Shown here: piece after piece, positions 1 through 11,832 of the stretch
Numbering within the stretch: the stretch's first letter is position 1
How the letters are laid out: each line of letters opens with the position of its first letter
NCBI GenBank assembly: GCA_028571685.1
Contig: CM053162.1
Span: forward strand, 64,406,351-64,470,350
DNA length: 64,000 nucleotides
Direction of reading: 5' to 3'
Source of the DNA: Heterohyrax brucei
Taxonomy: Eukaryota; Chordata; Mammalia; Hyracoidea; Procaviidae
Program-made: the position numbers and the translations under genes
Notes under the pieces: model-generated
Database searches by the model: none
Told to the model about the DNA's origin: nothing
The model's input: the letters and a program-made list of their open reading frames with translations, nothing else

Positions 1-1540
1 GTCTTTCTTTTGGGATCTATATTGATTGGCATTTGATATCCATCTTGATATCTATAGTCTCTTCGTTCATAGTTTCTGTGAAGTTTTCTGTCAGAAGCTC
101 AGGCACAATACTCTCTGTGCTCTCAGGTGTCCCACCCTGTCAAGGAATTCCAATTAATTGTAGATTGTTCCTCTTAATAGAGTCTCACAAGCTTCTTAAT
201 GCTTTCATTTTTCTTGTTTCTTTTTTCTGATTTACCCTCATAGATGCTGGAGTCAGTAGCTCTGTCTTCCAAGTCAAAAAGTCTCTTTTCCATTTGTCTG
301 TTCTGTTTTCTTGGTTTTGAACTGAATTTTCCATCTCGTTGATTTTGTTCTTGATCTGTTGGATTTCAGGGTACTGGTGTTCCATCAGATCAAACAGCTT
401 GCTTAATTTTTCATTTTGCTCTGCTGCATTTTATATAAGGTCTAGGAGGGCTCTCTATATAATCCTTTTGTAATCACCTTCCGATAGTTTCAGAAAGGCT
501 TCTTTGTCTGGAAGTTCTTTGGACCTTTCTTTTTTTGGTCTTCTGAAGCCACAGGTGAATTCTTGCTGATGTTCTGGTCCAACGTTTGTTGCTTTTGAGG
601 CATTTGGAGGTTGTTTGTTTCTTTCCTCCAGTGTTACTTTAGAGGGATCTAAAGCTCAGTCTGAAAAGGAAGTTGATCACCACACACCTCTGTGTACTCC
701 AGTGACTGGGCTCAGTGAAATCTCTGGGGTAGCAGGCTCTACTTCTTGCTTGGAAAACACCCAGCCCCACTTATAGAGTCGCTGGAGAGCCATCAGCTGA
801 CCCTATAACATGAGACAGTAAAGGCTAGAAGAGATGCCATCTGGATGCACTGCAGTTATTTCTCTGTTGAAAGGTGAAAGGTATCTGATAGCTTCCAAAG
901 TTAGTCAGGCTTTCGGGTGTGCAGTTCTCTCCTCCCAGCTGGTAAAGTAAGCATTTGTATATCAAAGACTGCTTTACTGTCAGAAAAGTGCTCTCCTGGC
1001 AGGTGCCACCTCACACCCTGGCTATTAGGTCCAGCTGAGGCCTCTGTATAGGAATATCCACCTCCCAGTGAATCAAGATGGTGTCCTGTACAGGCTCCCC
1101 TGCCCACCTGCCTCCAAAAAGGCTATTCAATGGCAGAGATGCAAAGATTCTGAGAGAGAGGTCAGAGGTGCTGAGTTGCACAGATTCCAAAGCCGGGCTC
1201 CCAAAATGTGGTGACTTCACTCGCTAATTTTATCTACAGTGCTTCTGAGCCTTGCTGCCAGTCACCTCAGCCCCTCTCGCTGGCTAACACTGAGGAAAAA
1301 TAAGTTAAAATGGCGATTTACCTTCAGTCTGTGACAGACGGGACTCAACAAGGGCAGGGATCGGCAAAAGAGAAGAAGCTTCCCACTCAGTGGTATGTAG
1401 ACCAAATGGACAGCCCTATGCCATGTCCTAGGGCTCACTAGGTGTCCAGAAGGCTCCATTTAATTATCAGTTCAGGTCTTGGTTTCCAGAGGGATTTAGG
1501 GAGACGTGCATTTAGTCTGCAATCTTGACTCTGCCCCTCC
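1..1540 (-). mobile_element. LINE-1, 5' portion (5' UTR plus ORF1 start), runs off the left edge
   Basis: Read on the minus strand, the block opens near 1540 with a G-rich leader and a 'gtcaagattgcagac' start that matches the opening of the full-length L1 at 44689. A 5' UTR of about 0.9 kb follows, then an ORF1 relic at 385-185. The 3' part lies outside the window. Abutting sequence at 1541 is an older L1 in the same orientation, so this copy appears to have inserted into it. The other end and target duplication cannot be checked here. Confidence 0.85.
185..385 (-). pseudogene. L1 ORF1p fragment (coiled-coil region)
   Basis: The reading begins MEHQYPEIQQIKNKINEME and continues through QNQENR to QKKETRKMK. 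This is nearly the same residue string as residues about 72-131 of the ORF1 at 45685-46086 in the full-length L1 of this window. It is the heptad-rich coiled coil through which L1 ORF1p, an RNA-binding chaperone, trimerises. The frame is not open through the N-terminal part (positions 390-660), and the C-terminal RNA-binding part is beyond the window edge. It is a dead fragment recognised by comparison within the window. Confidence 0.8.
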
Positions 1541-2384
1541 TTTATCGAGCATTTTTATTTGTTTTTTTCAGTCTTTTGTTACGGATCTGCTCAGATTTTC
1601 AACGTAATCTTGTGCTTGTTTGGAGAGGTAGTGTTGTTTCTAGATATTTGTCCATTTCCTCTAGATTTTGAAATTTGCTACTGTATAGTTTTTCATAATA
1701 TTCTGTCACGATACATTCTACTTGAGTTGGGTCTGTTTTAATGCCCTGCATTTCATTTCTTATTTAGGTTATTTGTGTCTTCTGTTTTCTGTATTTCTTT
1801 TGTCAATTTGGCCAGTGGTTTGTTTATTTTGTTAATCCTTTCAAAGAAAGTTGTTTTTTGTTTCTCAATTTTTCCTTTTTTCTATTCTCTATTTCATTTA
1901 TTTCTGCTCTCATGATTTGCCATCAGAGCATTTGGTTTGGATCTTTATTATTTCCTTTCTTCTGGTAGCTATGACTTTTTGCTGTTCTCTTTCTATTTGT
2001 CTGAGTTGGATAGCTAACGTTTTGATTTTGTCCCTTTCTTCTTTTTTAATGTATGTATCTGTAGCTATAAATTGGTGACTGACCACTGCTATGTTCCAAA
2101 GGTTTTGGTATCATGTGTTTTCATTCTTGTTTGATTCTAGGAATTCTTTTATTGTACGTTTGATGTATTGTATTACCCAGTGGTTTTTAAGCATGGTGTT
2201 ACTTAGTTTCCTTGTAAATGACTTTTTTTTCTTTGTTAATTTCTACTTTGACAGTGTTATGATCAGAGAAGACACTTTCTTATTTCAGTGTTTTGTATTT
2301 TCTTGATGGTTGCTCTGTGGCCTAATAGGTGATCTATTCTGGAGAACTCCATGTGCATTGGAAGAGAATGTGTACTTGTAGCTG

Positions 2385-2636
2385 TTAGGTATTCTCTATG
2401 AGGTCAAGTTGGCTGATTGTATCCTTTACCTCTTCTCTGTGTTTGCTCAATTCTTTTCTACATGTTCTGTCCTTTACCAAGAGTGGTGTGTTGAAGTTTC
2501 CTGCTATTATTGCAGAACTGTTCATGTCTCTTTTCAGTGTTGTTACTGTTTGTTTTATGTAAATTGGAGCCCTGTCACTGGGTGCATAAATGTTTATTAT
2601 GGTTATATCTTCATGAGGGATCACCTCTTCAAGCAT
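2385..2636 (-). pseudogene. L1 ORF2 endonuclease fragment
   Basis: The fragment contains ITIINIYAPSDRAPIY and IAGNFNTPLL, the two best-known motifs of the L1 apurinic-like endonuclease. In active L1 the second motif is GDFNTPL, with a catalytic Asp. Here that Asp is Asn (GNF), so the site is dead even if the frame were whole. It belongs to the older minus-strand L1 that spans 1541-5547. Only about 83 codons remain open of an ORF2 that is normally about 1270 codons. Confidence 0.75.
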
Positions 2637-3910
2637 TATATGGTGCCCTTCATTGTCTTTTATGGTGGATTTTGTTTTAATGTCTGCTTATCTGAGATTA
2701 CTGTTGACATTCCTAACCTTGTAGCTGTTTGCTTGGTATATTTTCTTCTATGCTTTGATTTTTAGTAAATTTACATCTGTGTTTCTAAGGTGTGTCTCTT
2801 ATAGACAGCATATCAATGGATCCATTCTGTCAGTCTGTGTCTTCATAAGTGCATTTAGGCCATTTATATTCAGTGTAATTATTGATAAGCATGAGCTTAT
2901 TGCTTTCACTTTGTATTGCTTTTTTTGTTGTGCTGATATGTTCTTTGTTCCTCATTTTCTCCTGTGATTCTTTTTGTTTGTAGATTTTTTTTTCCATTTC
3001 TTTTGTTTCTGTAGATGTTGTTTTTACTGAGACTTTAGTTCTTTATTTTAATGAGTAGGTTTGTTAACTTACTTTGTAGTTCCCTTGAAATTTGCCCTTA
3101 TCATCCTAGGTTTGAATTACTCTATTATCATTTGGTATCAATGTGTCTTCTCCTCCTGTAGAAAGTTTTATATCTACTCCTTTTATTCTTTCTTTATTGC
3201 TTGATGTGGTTGTCATTTACAGATTAACGTCTCTGGTTTCCTGTAGTAATTTTTTGTTTTTTTAAATAGGCTTTGAGAGTCCATTTCCTAAGTTCATATC
3301 TGACTGGTACAATCTTGCATACTAGATTCTGGCTATGGTCTAATGTTTGTTCTCAAATCAAAGAATTCCCTTTAACACTTCTTGTAAATTTGATTTAGTT
3401 TTTACATGTCCTTTTCATTTCTGCTTATCTGGAAATGCCCTAATGCTACCACCTTATATGAGTGAAGTTTGGGAGGATATATTATTCTGGGTGGTCATTT
3501 TTTTTTTCCCTTTCCCCATCTTTTATGTGTATCATCCTGTTGCCTTCTTGTGTGCATGGTTTCTGCTGAGTAATCAAGGCTTAATCTTATTGTTTCCTCT
3601 TTATCTGTGACTTTTCATTTTTCTCAAGCTGCTCTGAGGATTCTTACTTTGTCTTTAGTTTTAGTGAATGTGATTGTGACATGCCTTGGTGATATTCTCC
3701 TTGGATCTATCCTGTATTGTGTTTGCTGAGCTTTTGGATGGACTGCTTTTTCTGCCCAATGATTGTCTCTGTGTTTTCCATTTTCTCTCCCTGTCTGGAA
3801 CTCTGGTAATTCTTAAATCAGAGATTTTGATTTCCTCTCAGGTGACTCTATTGTCATTTCTTCTATCAGAAAATCACCTGGCATTGTATTTTGGATGCCT
3901 ACTGGAAACA

Positions 3911-3912
<2 letters not shown>

Positions 3913-3951
<39 letters not shown>

Positions 3952-3985
3952 CATACAATATATATATGTATAATATATATACATA
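3913..3985. repeat. (TA)n microsatellite
   Basis: An uninterrupted (AT)n run covers about 3913-3945 and degenerates into ATATAC-type repeats to about 3985. It lies inside the older L1. Confidence 0.95.
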
Positions 3986-5549
3986 TTTTGATATCATTTA
4001 CAGTCTGAGACATTCTGTACATATTTGCTTCATTTATTGATTGTAAATTTGTTTCATCCTGGTTTTTTGTTTGTTTGCTTGTTTTATTTTGTTGTGTCTA
4101 GGAAGGTGGGCTGTGCATTCTTTGTTGTTTGCTCATTTCTGGGCACAATATTTTTCACTTCCTTGTCCAATGGGCAGAGCTAGTCACTGAGCTATGATGC
4201 AGCAGGGCAGATTCAGCTGAAGGGCAGGGCCTGGGATATATTGTTTGTGGCATGTATTAGGGTTCACAGAGCAGGCTGGGAGTCAGTACAAAGCAGGTTT
4301 CAGCAGGTCTTGCCTGTGCCCATCATAGACGTAATGTTCAGTGGATGATGCAGGTAGGCATGATGGAGAGGAGAGGTTGTATATGTGGAGTTAAAATGGG
4401 AATTGGAAAGCAGATCAAGAGGAGAGAGAGAGAGGAGCTATAACACACAAAAAAGAAAGAATACTAAGAGAGCTTGTCACTGGAGTGGAGAGATGAGAAA
4501 CTAAGAAATGGATTAAAACAAAAAGAAAAAGAGAATGAATAAAAATTTAGAAAGAAAAAAGAGAAGCCCTCAGGAAACACACTGTGTGGTTGCACAGGCC
4601 AGGAGTCAGGCTCCCTAGCCATGTAGAGCAGCCTGGCTAGAAGCTGCAGAGATGTCACACAGCACCAGGTATTAAAAAAGACAGGAATAGAAGGTAGGTA
4701 TAGAGAGATGAGAAAGTGAGAAGCGACGAAAAGGAAAAAAGAAACAAATGCCCCCCAGGGATCCTACCAACATGCCTATGCAGACCAGAGAAGTGGCTCC
4801 TGAGCCACCCTGTTCAGCCTGCCTAGAGGGGTCTCCCAAGCCTTGAAAAGAAAAACAGGCAAAAATAGAACAAAAACAAAAAAGGCCTCAAGGATACCAC
4901 CAGCAAGGTAGTGGGATCAGAGATGTCACTCCCCAGGCAAGCTGCGCTTCAAAGCCTTTCAAGAAGAAGTAAAGATGTCACAGGGAGCCAGATGTTTGAG
5001 AGAAAGGAGAAGTAGAGGTGAGAGGCAGGGAAGAAACCAAAAGAAGCAGAGAAAAGCAATAGCAGCAACAAAGAAATGCAATTGAGGGTGTTGGCCAGTA
5101 TGGGTAGGCTGAATCTAAGTGGCACAGAGTCAGAGCTGTTGCCCCCCTGTCACATGGCCACAGCAAGCAAGGAAGCAGCAGGGACATAGCAAGGCTGAGA
5201 AAGTTGCAGGAGTGGGAGAGTGTTCATTGCTAGTTACTGGGTGCTCTGTTTCTGGCTGGGAGCTCTGTGAAGCTGCTCTGGCATAGTCCCTATCCACTGA
5301 TCTTCAACAGGAATCCAAGACTGTGAATTCATTCTGTGTTACCTGATAGGGAACCTCTGCTGGTGTATCTCCTTGCTCTCTATTTTATTTCATTCAGTGC
5401 CTGACTGAGCTATGTCTTCACTTAACTGTTTGGGTTCCAGGATTGCTATCTGTCTCTGTTGTACTTAGTTCTTTTAGTCTTTGGCATGGAGGGACAGCAT
5501 GTTGGTCTCTTCTCTTTCATCATCAGATTACTTGAGTGTTTTTTCCAGG

Positions 5550-6200
5550 TACATTGAATGTGGATCTAAGTAAAATGATATCTTTGACAACTTAAATCTT
5601 TCTTATGTTTATCACGATGCTGCTTATTGACCCAATTATGAGGATTTTTGTTTTCTTTGTGTTGAGGTATAATCCATACAGATTGTGCTCTTTAATCTTC
5701 ATAAGAAGGTGCTTCAAGTCCTCTCTGTCTTTAGCAAGCAACTTTCTTCATCTGCATATTATAAATTGTTAGTCTTCCTCTGAACCTGATATCCCTTTCT
5801 TCCTCATATAGTCTAATTTCTCAGATTATTTGCTCTTCATACAGATTGAACATGTAAAGTGAAAAGATACTTAAAAAACATCCTTCCTGAGTGTAGACCA
5901 CATAGTATCCTCTTGTTCTGTTCAAATAACTGCTTTTTGGTCTATGCACAGATTCCACACAAGCACAATTAAGTATCCTAGAATTCCCATTCTTCATTAT
6001 ATTATCCATATTTCACTATAGTCCACACAGTTGAATGCCTTTGCATAGTCAATAAAGCACAGGTAAACATCTTTCTGGTATTCTTTGTTTTCAGCCAAGA
6101 TCTGCCTGACTTCAGCAATAATATTCTTTGTTCCACATCCTCTTCTGAATCTGGCTTGCATTTCTGGGTGTTCTCTGTCAATGTACTGCTACAATCATTT
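5550..6200 (-). mobile_element. RTE/BovB-type LINE fragment (reverse transcriptase region)
   Basis: The minus strand of this block matches the RTE reverse-transcriptase text I know from afrotherian and bovine BovB-like elements. It includes reversed codons for the palm region and the conserved segment before it. The reading frame is broken. It covers neither element end. Confidence 0.75.
5821..6009 (-). pseudogene. RTE reverse transcriptase fragment
   Basis: A 62-codon open stretch reads MDNIMKNGNSRILN and later TQEGCFLSIFSLYMFNLYEE. The latter corresponds to the RQGC-ILSP-LFNLY-E block of RTE-type reverse transcriptases. The Arg-Gln-Gly-Cys core has decayed to Gln-Glu-Gly-Cys and the Ser-Pro pair to Ser-Ile. 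The YADD box should lie just downstream (toward 5700), where the frame is broken. This is a relic with no likely activity. Confidence 0.7.
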
Positions 6201-6202
6201 CC

Positions 6203-6338
6203 CCAGTGGCACAGTGGTTAAGTGCTACATCTTCTAACCAAAAGGTCAGCAGTTCAAATCTTCCAGGCACTCCTTGAAAATGCTATGGAGTTGCTGCGTT
6301 GGAATGAACTTGACAGCAGTGAGTTTTGGTTTTCAGTA
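6203..6338 (+). mobile_element. tRNA-derived SINE, short afrotherian type
   Basis: A tRNA-like head is visible: box A-like 'tggcacagtggttaag' and box B-like 'ggtcagcagttcaaatc'. A 'ctccttga' spacer follows, then a worn tail ending 'gacagcagtgagttttggtt'. The middle 'tctgtcctatagggtcgc' portion is missing. Confidence 0.8.
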
Positions 6339-6429
6339 AAATTTTACTTGAGTATGATATTAAAGATTATGCTTTGCCACATAGTATATGGTAATACTAT
6401 TAGATACCCAGTAATTGAGAGTAATATAT

Positions 6430-6617
6430 TGTTGTTCTTTTGTTGTGTACCCTCAGGTCAGTTCCAACTCATAGCCACCACATAGAGTTTCCTAGGTGGT
6501 AAATCTTTGTAAGAGCATATTGATGGCCTTTTCTTCCACGGAGCAAGTAGAGGTTCAAATCACCAACATTTCTGTTAGCAGCAGAAGTGTTTTACCACTG
6601 TACTACCAAGACTCCTT
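6430..6617 (-). mobile_element. tRNA-derived SINE, long afrotherian type
   Basis: Reads in reverse: the RTE-like tail ('gttccaactcatagccacc') comes first, then 'tttcctaggtggtaaatc' and a longer central insert, then the reversed tRNA-like head ('tagcagcagaagtg...ccactgtac'). Confidence 0.7.
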
Positions 6618-6651
6618 AGTAATAATATTAACACTATCTATTTCATATCCA

Positions 6652-6795
6652 GGAGCCCTGGTTACACCATGGTTAAGAGCTGTAGCTGCTGACCAGAATG
6701 TCAGCAATCTGAATCTGCCATCTTGCAAGCCCTACGGGCCCATTCTGCTCTGTCCTATAGGGCCGTCATGAATCAGAATCAAAGGGAAGGCAACA
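6652..6795 (+). mobile_element. tRNA-derived SINE, short type
   Basis: Starts 'ggagccctggttacaccatg', shows 'gtcagcaatctgaatctgcc' as a worn box B, then 'ctctgtcctatagggccg' and 'catgaatcagaatc'. It follows the previous SINE after about 35 bases. Confidence 0.8.
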
Positions 6796-6837
6796 AATTT
6801 CTTTATGTATTTGTGTCATACCTCAAGGTAGTGTTTA

Positions 6838-7170
6838 TTCAGCAATAGAATTTTTACTTTCCACGTGGGAGATGTGGGTTTGATTCACAGCCAATGAACC
6901 TCATGGAGAGTTACCACCCTTCTGTCAGTGAAGGCCTGTGTATTGTTATGGTGCTAACCTAGTTTCAGCACAATGTCTAGACTAAGACAGAGTAGCAAGA
7001 AAGGCCTGGCTATCTACTACTAAAAAAATCAGTCAATAGGGACCCTATAAATTAAAATGGTCCAATCTGTAGCCAATCACAGAGATGACCCAGAACACAG
7101 TAGCATTCACATTCATTGTACCCGGGATGCCCATGGGTTAGGAATGACTCAGCAACAACTAACATCAATA
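6838..7170 (+). mobile_element. Extended SINE (third subtype, about 330 bp)
   Basis: Begins 'tttccacgtgggagatgtgg', includes 'cttctgtcagtgaaggcctg' and 'agactaagacagagtag', and ends in an RTE-like tail 'ggaatgactcagcaacaact'. It lacks the usual tRNA head of the short type. I recognise the layout as an afrotherian repeat from memory, not from a database. Confidence 0.6.
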
Positions 7171-7182
7171 ACAATTTTATAT

Positions 7183-7335
7183 CTAGGTGTTGCAAAGCAT
7201 TAATGCACTCAGCTTGTAACCAGTACCACTGGAGAAAGACCTGGCAACTTACTCCTGAGAAGTCAGCCACTGAAAAGTCTGTGGAGTACAAGTCCTACCC
7301 TGATACAGATGGAGTCAACTTCAGTGAGAACTGAC
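7183..7335 (+). mobile_element. SINE fragment, long type
   Basis: Contains 'gaaagacctggcaacttact' and 'gaagtcagccactgaaaa', the central block typical of the long subtype, and a worn tail ending near 'gtgagaactgacc'. Confidence 0.55.
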
Positions 7336-7354
7336 CTAACAGAAGGTAGTTTAT

Positions 7355-7415
7355 TTCAAATCCTTTTTAGGATTAAATGAAACGACTCATGTAAAGTTTA
7401 AAATAACTTAGTGTC
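7355..7415 (+). repeat. Possible MIR tail fragment
   Basis: 'aggattaaatgaaacgactc' followed by 'atgtaaagtt' resembles the 'attaaatgag...gtaaagtgc' part of MIR. It is very short. Confidence 0.35.
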
Positions 7416-7554
7416 ACTACCATTTTTCATATTTTTTATTTTTGTTTTCTCAGCACCAAGTAAAATGAGACTTAAGTTTGTGGTCTCTCTCTAGCAGACA
7501 TGGAGAACCCAGTCAGAAAGCATCTTTCTGCCCAGCTAGACAGCAATTGTTCTC

Positions 7555-8192
7555 CTATTTGTGGGATAACCACCTACGATGTTTAAGACTGCGGGTCAAC
7601 CTGACTCTCAGTGTTTTAGCAGGTGTGTAATTCTGTGATCACCACAATGATGGAATCCGCTGCAGTACCCGCTGGAGCAGGACCTGCTGTGGCTCATCAC
7701 TCTGTTATTTAGCCTTTATCTTTCTGTCTCCCACAGCTTCCTACCTGCTCACCTTGCCAAGGCTTTGGCTCATTGTGGATCTGGCAGCTGCCCCTCTCTT
7801 GTTTTCTGATGTCTAGCTCTTGAGACTTGAGCTAGCAGCTTATCTGTCAATCTTGGGATTCATTAATCTTTGGAGCCTGACCCCCAACCTATCAATGATG
7901 AGTAGGCCAGTCCCTGCAGCTATGTGAATCAAGAGAAACCTTGTGGTCTTGCCGCCATCTTGGGGTTCACCAATCTTCACAGCCTGAAAGCAGGAATACT
8001 GCTCTCCAACCTGCTGACACTCGTTTGGTTCACCAGCTTCCATGGCTACAGAAGGCTTATATTCCAGTTCAGGACTCTGGTGTTTTCAGCTTCTACAGTC
8101 ACATCAGCTGTTTCCTTTATATAAATATCTCTACATATTGGCACATTTTATTGGTTTTACCTCTCTAGAGAACCTAGCCTAAGACAGCATCC
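7555..8192 (-). mobile_element. MaLR-like solo LTR
   Basis: On the minus strand it starts 'tgtcttaggctaggttctct' and runs through 'attcacatagctgcaggga' toward about 7555. The same blocks, in the same order, occur on the plus strand at 19508-20045 and in split form at 44195-52925. It starts with TG as LTRs do. No internal retroviral coding is seen. The 3' limit is approximate. Confidence 0.6.
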
Positions 8193-10294
8193 AATATGAT
8201 ACTATACAGCTATTAAGAAATACCATTTCTGTAGGCTGTTTAACAACACTGGCAAAATGGCAAAATGTAGAGTCAATGCAAAAAGTGGAGTAAAAAGTCT
8301 TTAATCTACGATATCAAAGTTTTCGTTGAGTAGGAAGTATAACAATGTAATCACAGCAATTCTCTCCAGAAGATAACATTTGGATATATTTTTATCACTC
8401 TTAAAAAAATATTTATTTTTCAGATTATCTACTTAATTCAATAAACTTGCATTATTTTTAACAAAAGGAGTACAGTAAATATAACTATTATAACAAAATC
8501 TCATTTCCCTACTGCAAGTCACTTGAAAAGACATTTGCAACTCAATCTTTCATCATCTCTTAAGTCTATTTTAGTGAACCTGACTTCAGTTTCACACTTT
8601 ATTAACAGGTAGCCAATTAGTGGTAGCACATATTTTAATACACATCTGGAGGTGTTACTGGACCAAAGACAGTTTTTTACACAAACAGCACAATGTACTT
8701 GAGAAGTACACACTGTATCCAAAAAATGGTGTTTTATGAGGAACAACTGTGCAAACTCGCTTCTCTAATCTACCCTTTCAATTAATTAATTACAGTTCTT
8801 GCTGACATATGTTCATAGTGAAGACTATGAACTGCTAATATTCTCACAACAGCTGGTCCCAAAGAGCTTCTCCCCTGCCTTCCCAGGTTAGGTATCAAGG
8901 GGATGAGAGTTGCATTTTCCTGGAGTTCCAGTGTGTAGGAAGTGAAACTAAAAGGAGTCACTCAAATAAAAGATTATTAAGGAAATTCAAACAGTGATAA
9001 ATAATAAAAGAGAGAGGTAAATTGAAATGCATGGGCTACAGATAAGGATATTTTGTTATTGCTATTGATTTTGATTTCTGGAAAACTTCACTGTATTCAA
9101 ACACTCTGAGTATGAAAAAATCTGCATTGTGATAAGCAAGAACAACAGAGATTAACTGAATCTCTCTCTTTTGTAGATATCCCCCCGTATTTATTGCAAT
9201 GTAGCAATAGACGTAGGTATTCTTGGTTTCAATTTGAACCAAGCTTTCACATTTTCTTTTATTATATCTCAGTGAGTTAAAAGAAAAAGTCTGAAAATAT
9301 CCCAATATTTGTTTATTCTATAACCGTATTTCAGGAAATATCTCTCAGGTATTATTCTTGACTATTTTTTCTAAAATCATCAAACTGCAATAAGAAGTTA
9401 CAAAGTCTTCTTAGGTTTGTCCTCGTATCCATCATCTTTCATAATCGCAGTGTCACATTGCAAGAGAAAAAGTTCCCTGATTAAATTTGTTTGGGATATA
9501 CTGTCCTAAATAATGTTAAACTGTTTTTTCAGTGCACACCTTCACAAAACTTCAGTTAATATCCATCTTGAATATCTCAGAAGAAATTAAATTAAGCAAT
9601 TTTTTCCACATGTATTTAGCCAATTAACTACAAATTCCTTATATTATTTCATAATTTAATTAACTTTTATGATGGTATAAATAGATGCATCCATCGGCAT
9701 TTTGACAATTACACGTAAAGGTGGAAGCACCAGCGCAATCAAGTCATAGGACAGTTTTATCTTATCAAAAATGTTATCTCATGTCCCTTCAAATTACAAG
9801 AAGGAAAGCACACCAAATTTTCTAAATAACAAAAAATATTGTATTTGATTGGATACTGAAAAAAATAAAAGATGACATTTCCTCAAATGCCCACCTCCTC
9901 TTTGCTCAGCTAAGTCTTGATCATTCTCTTTTAGAGGAAAGTGGATGGTGGTAACTACCGTTGTTCGTAAGCTAACATTCTCTTATAGAATACCACCTGA
10001 TAATGGCCCATCTTCACTTTCACTTAAGACTTTGTGACAAAATTAGTCAGGTCTCATATTGTCATCTTCATATAATAAATTCTAAAAATGGCACAGCCAT
10101 AGAGGACTGAATATACACATCTCACTCTCTAATTCTCATCAAGGACAATATTGGAGCAATTTACACTTATTTTATATCTTGATGGGTTTATCTCTGACTG
10201 TCATATTTTCTCCTTTGAATCACTCGAATAAATACAAGACTTCTTTATTACTAGTGTGCAAGCTGAAAGTTAGCTGATGAAAAGCCACCCTGCG
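8193..10294. other. Unique AT-rich sequence, no gene seen
   Basis: No recognisable repeat, RNA gene or exon. Short open frames at 8519-8746 (-) and 9036-9305 (-) show no splice context or family resemblance. Confidence 0.6.
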
Positions 10295-10432
10295 TTACCA
10301 CAGAAGAGAAGTTCTGGAGATCTACTTCTGTCAATGAGACAGTCAGGACAACCCTATGGATCACTTCTGTTTTGTGTCACATGGTGTCACCATAAGTTGG
10401 TATCAACTTGATAGACAGCAGCAGCAACCATG
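10295..10432 (+). mobile_element. SINE 3' fragment, long type
   Basis: Contains 'ggagatctacttctgtcaat', 'accctatggatcacttctg' and a tail 'ggtgtcaccataagttgg...cttgatagacagcagcagca'. The head is missing or too worn to see. Confidence 0.6.
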
Positions 10433-11611
10433 TCTATGTTTTATTTAGTTTTAAAAAACTTTAAAAACAGTTAATAGTTAAAATATGATTTGACCATATA
10501 TAACATTATCACTAGTTTGTTGTACATTCCAAAACATAGCTTACTCTGTATTTAAATTAAAATACACTGAGCACAACATGTAATGCTTCCTTTCTGCGTA
10601 TGTATAATTATAACCAATACCCTTCAAATAATTCTGCATGACTGCTGCCATAAGCTGACACCTGTTTTCCTCTCAATATTCCAAGGTGAAGTAGTCAAAA
10701 ACACGATTTTAAGAATTCTCCTTTCAAGCTCTACAGGAAATCTCTATTTAAAAGAATTCCAGTTAAAGAACACATATTTAGGAGAACATTTTTCTGCACC
10801 TTTTAAAAAATTCAAAACACACTCTGTGGTAGATGTCTTTAAAAATCAAAACATAGAGTAAGTCCCTTGGAACAAGACTGTTCTTTTACCTATCCATCCA
10901 CCTGTTACAGTCAAAAGCAATGAATGTCAGTGTTTACAGTGATGACCTAGATTGACTGTAGGATCTTTAAGAAAAGTTAAAATTGGAAAGAATTTTATTA
11001 CTTATGGTAGAGGGAGCATTCAATTAATTAAGAGTATATAATAAAATATTGTCTATCCTTAGCAAACTTTTATTAAGCATACATTCTGTGTTCAACAAAT
11101 TCTTTAGGTACTGAGGGAAAAAACAAGAAGTACAGTATATAACCATCTAATGGATTTACAATCAAATTGCAGAGTCTCAGTTCAAATTAATTGTGAGATG
11201 GAAGCCAACATGGTGTGGGAGTTTCAAACTGTATTTAAGGATATAGAGGCATCTTAAAGCATATAAGGTCAAGAGTATAGCTAGGCCTGAAGAACATCTA
11301 ACTTACAAGACTCAATTCTCTCTAACACTCTGCTATCAATTTTCTGAGATTCTTTGTAGCTCTAATAGTCCAAATGAGTTTACAGTAGGTGTCAATAGAA
11401 ATTGAGTGAGACAGTGGTATTATATAAGCTCAAAATTACTGTAGCTTATTAGAATCATGGATGGTTTTCAGAACATGCTCTCCTGCCTCAGCTGTATAGT
11501 TCTGTAGCCCAAGGTACATGTTTAAACTCTAGTTCACTATATAACTTGAGAGTTTCTTCAGGAAAGAGACCTATTTAATATTTTCAATTTCTGTGTCTCA
11601 AGCATCCAGCA
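10433..11611. other. Unique AT-rich sequence, no gene seen
   Basis: A 92-codon frame at 10583-10861 (+) has no family resemblance and ordinary AT-rich composition. Nothing else stands out. Confidence 0.6.
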
Positions 11612-11770
11612 CAAAGACTAACCCACTGCCTTTGAGTTGGGTCAGACTCTGACCCTAGAGGTCAGAGTAGAACTGCCCCGTAGAGTTTCCAAGAGCATCT
11701 AGAGGATTTGAACTGCTGACCTTGTGGCAAGCAGATGTAGCACTTACCCCACTATGCCACAGGGTTTCCA
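11612..11770 (-). mobile_element. tRNA-derived SINE, short type
   Basis: The reversed tail 'cccactgcctttgagttggg', then 'agaactgccccgtagagttt' and the reversed head 'tgaactgctgaccttgtgg'. Ends at 'ccacagggtttcc'. Confidence 0.85.
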
Positions 11771-11832
11771 GCACAGAGATTACTGGGTGTTAAACAATCA
11801 TCAGTATTTTACTTGAATTATATTAACATATG

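Larger units (their letters stand above)
1541..5547 (-). mobile_element. Older LINE-1 (ORF2 N-terminal half, ORF1, 5' UTR)
   Basis: Minus-strand translation in pieces gives L1 ORF2 landmarks in order. The ORF2 start with 'LSIITLNINGLN' lies near 2905. The endonuclease motif 'INIYAP' lies near 2590. A segment matching the post-endonuclease linker runs down to 1541. Upstream, about 3340-3700 reads like the ORF1 C-terminal region, with 'RLSLDYSAET'. A (TA)n tract sits at 3913-3985 and a decayed 5' UTR reaches about 5547. Frames are broken throughout, so it is much older than the L1 at 44.7 kb. The exact 5' boundary is uncertain. Confidence 0.7.

Noticed and set aside
2091-2967. Hydrophobic plus-strand frames at 2091-2306, 2409-2765 and 2755-2967
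   Set aside because: Antisense to the older minus-strand L1.
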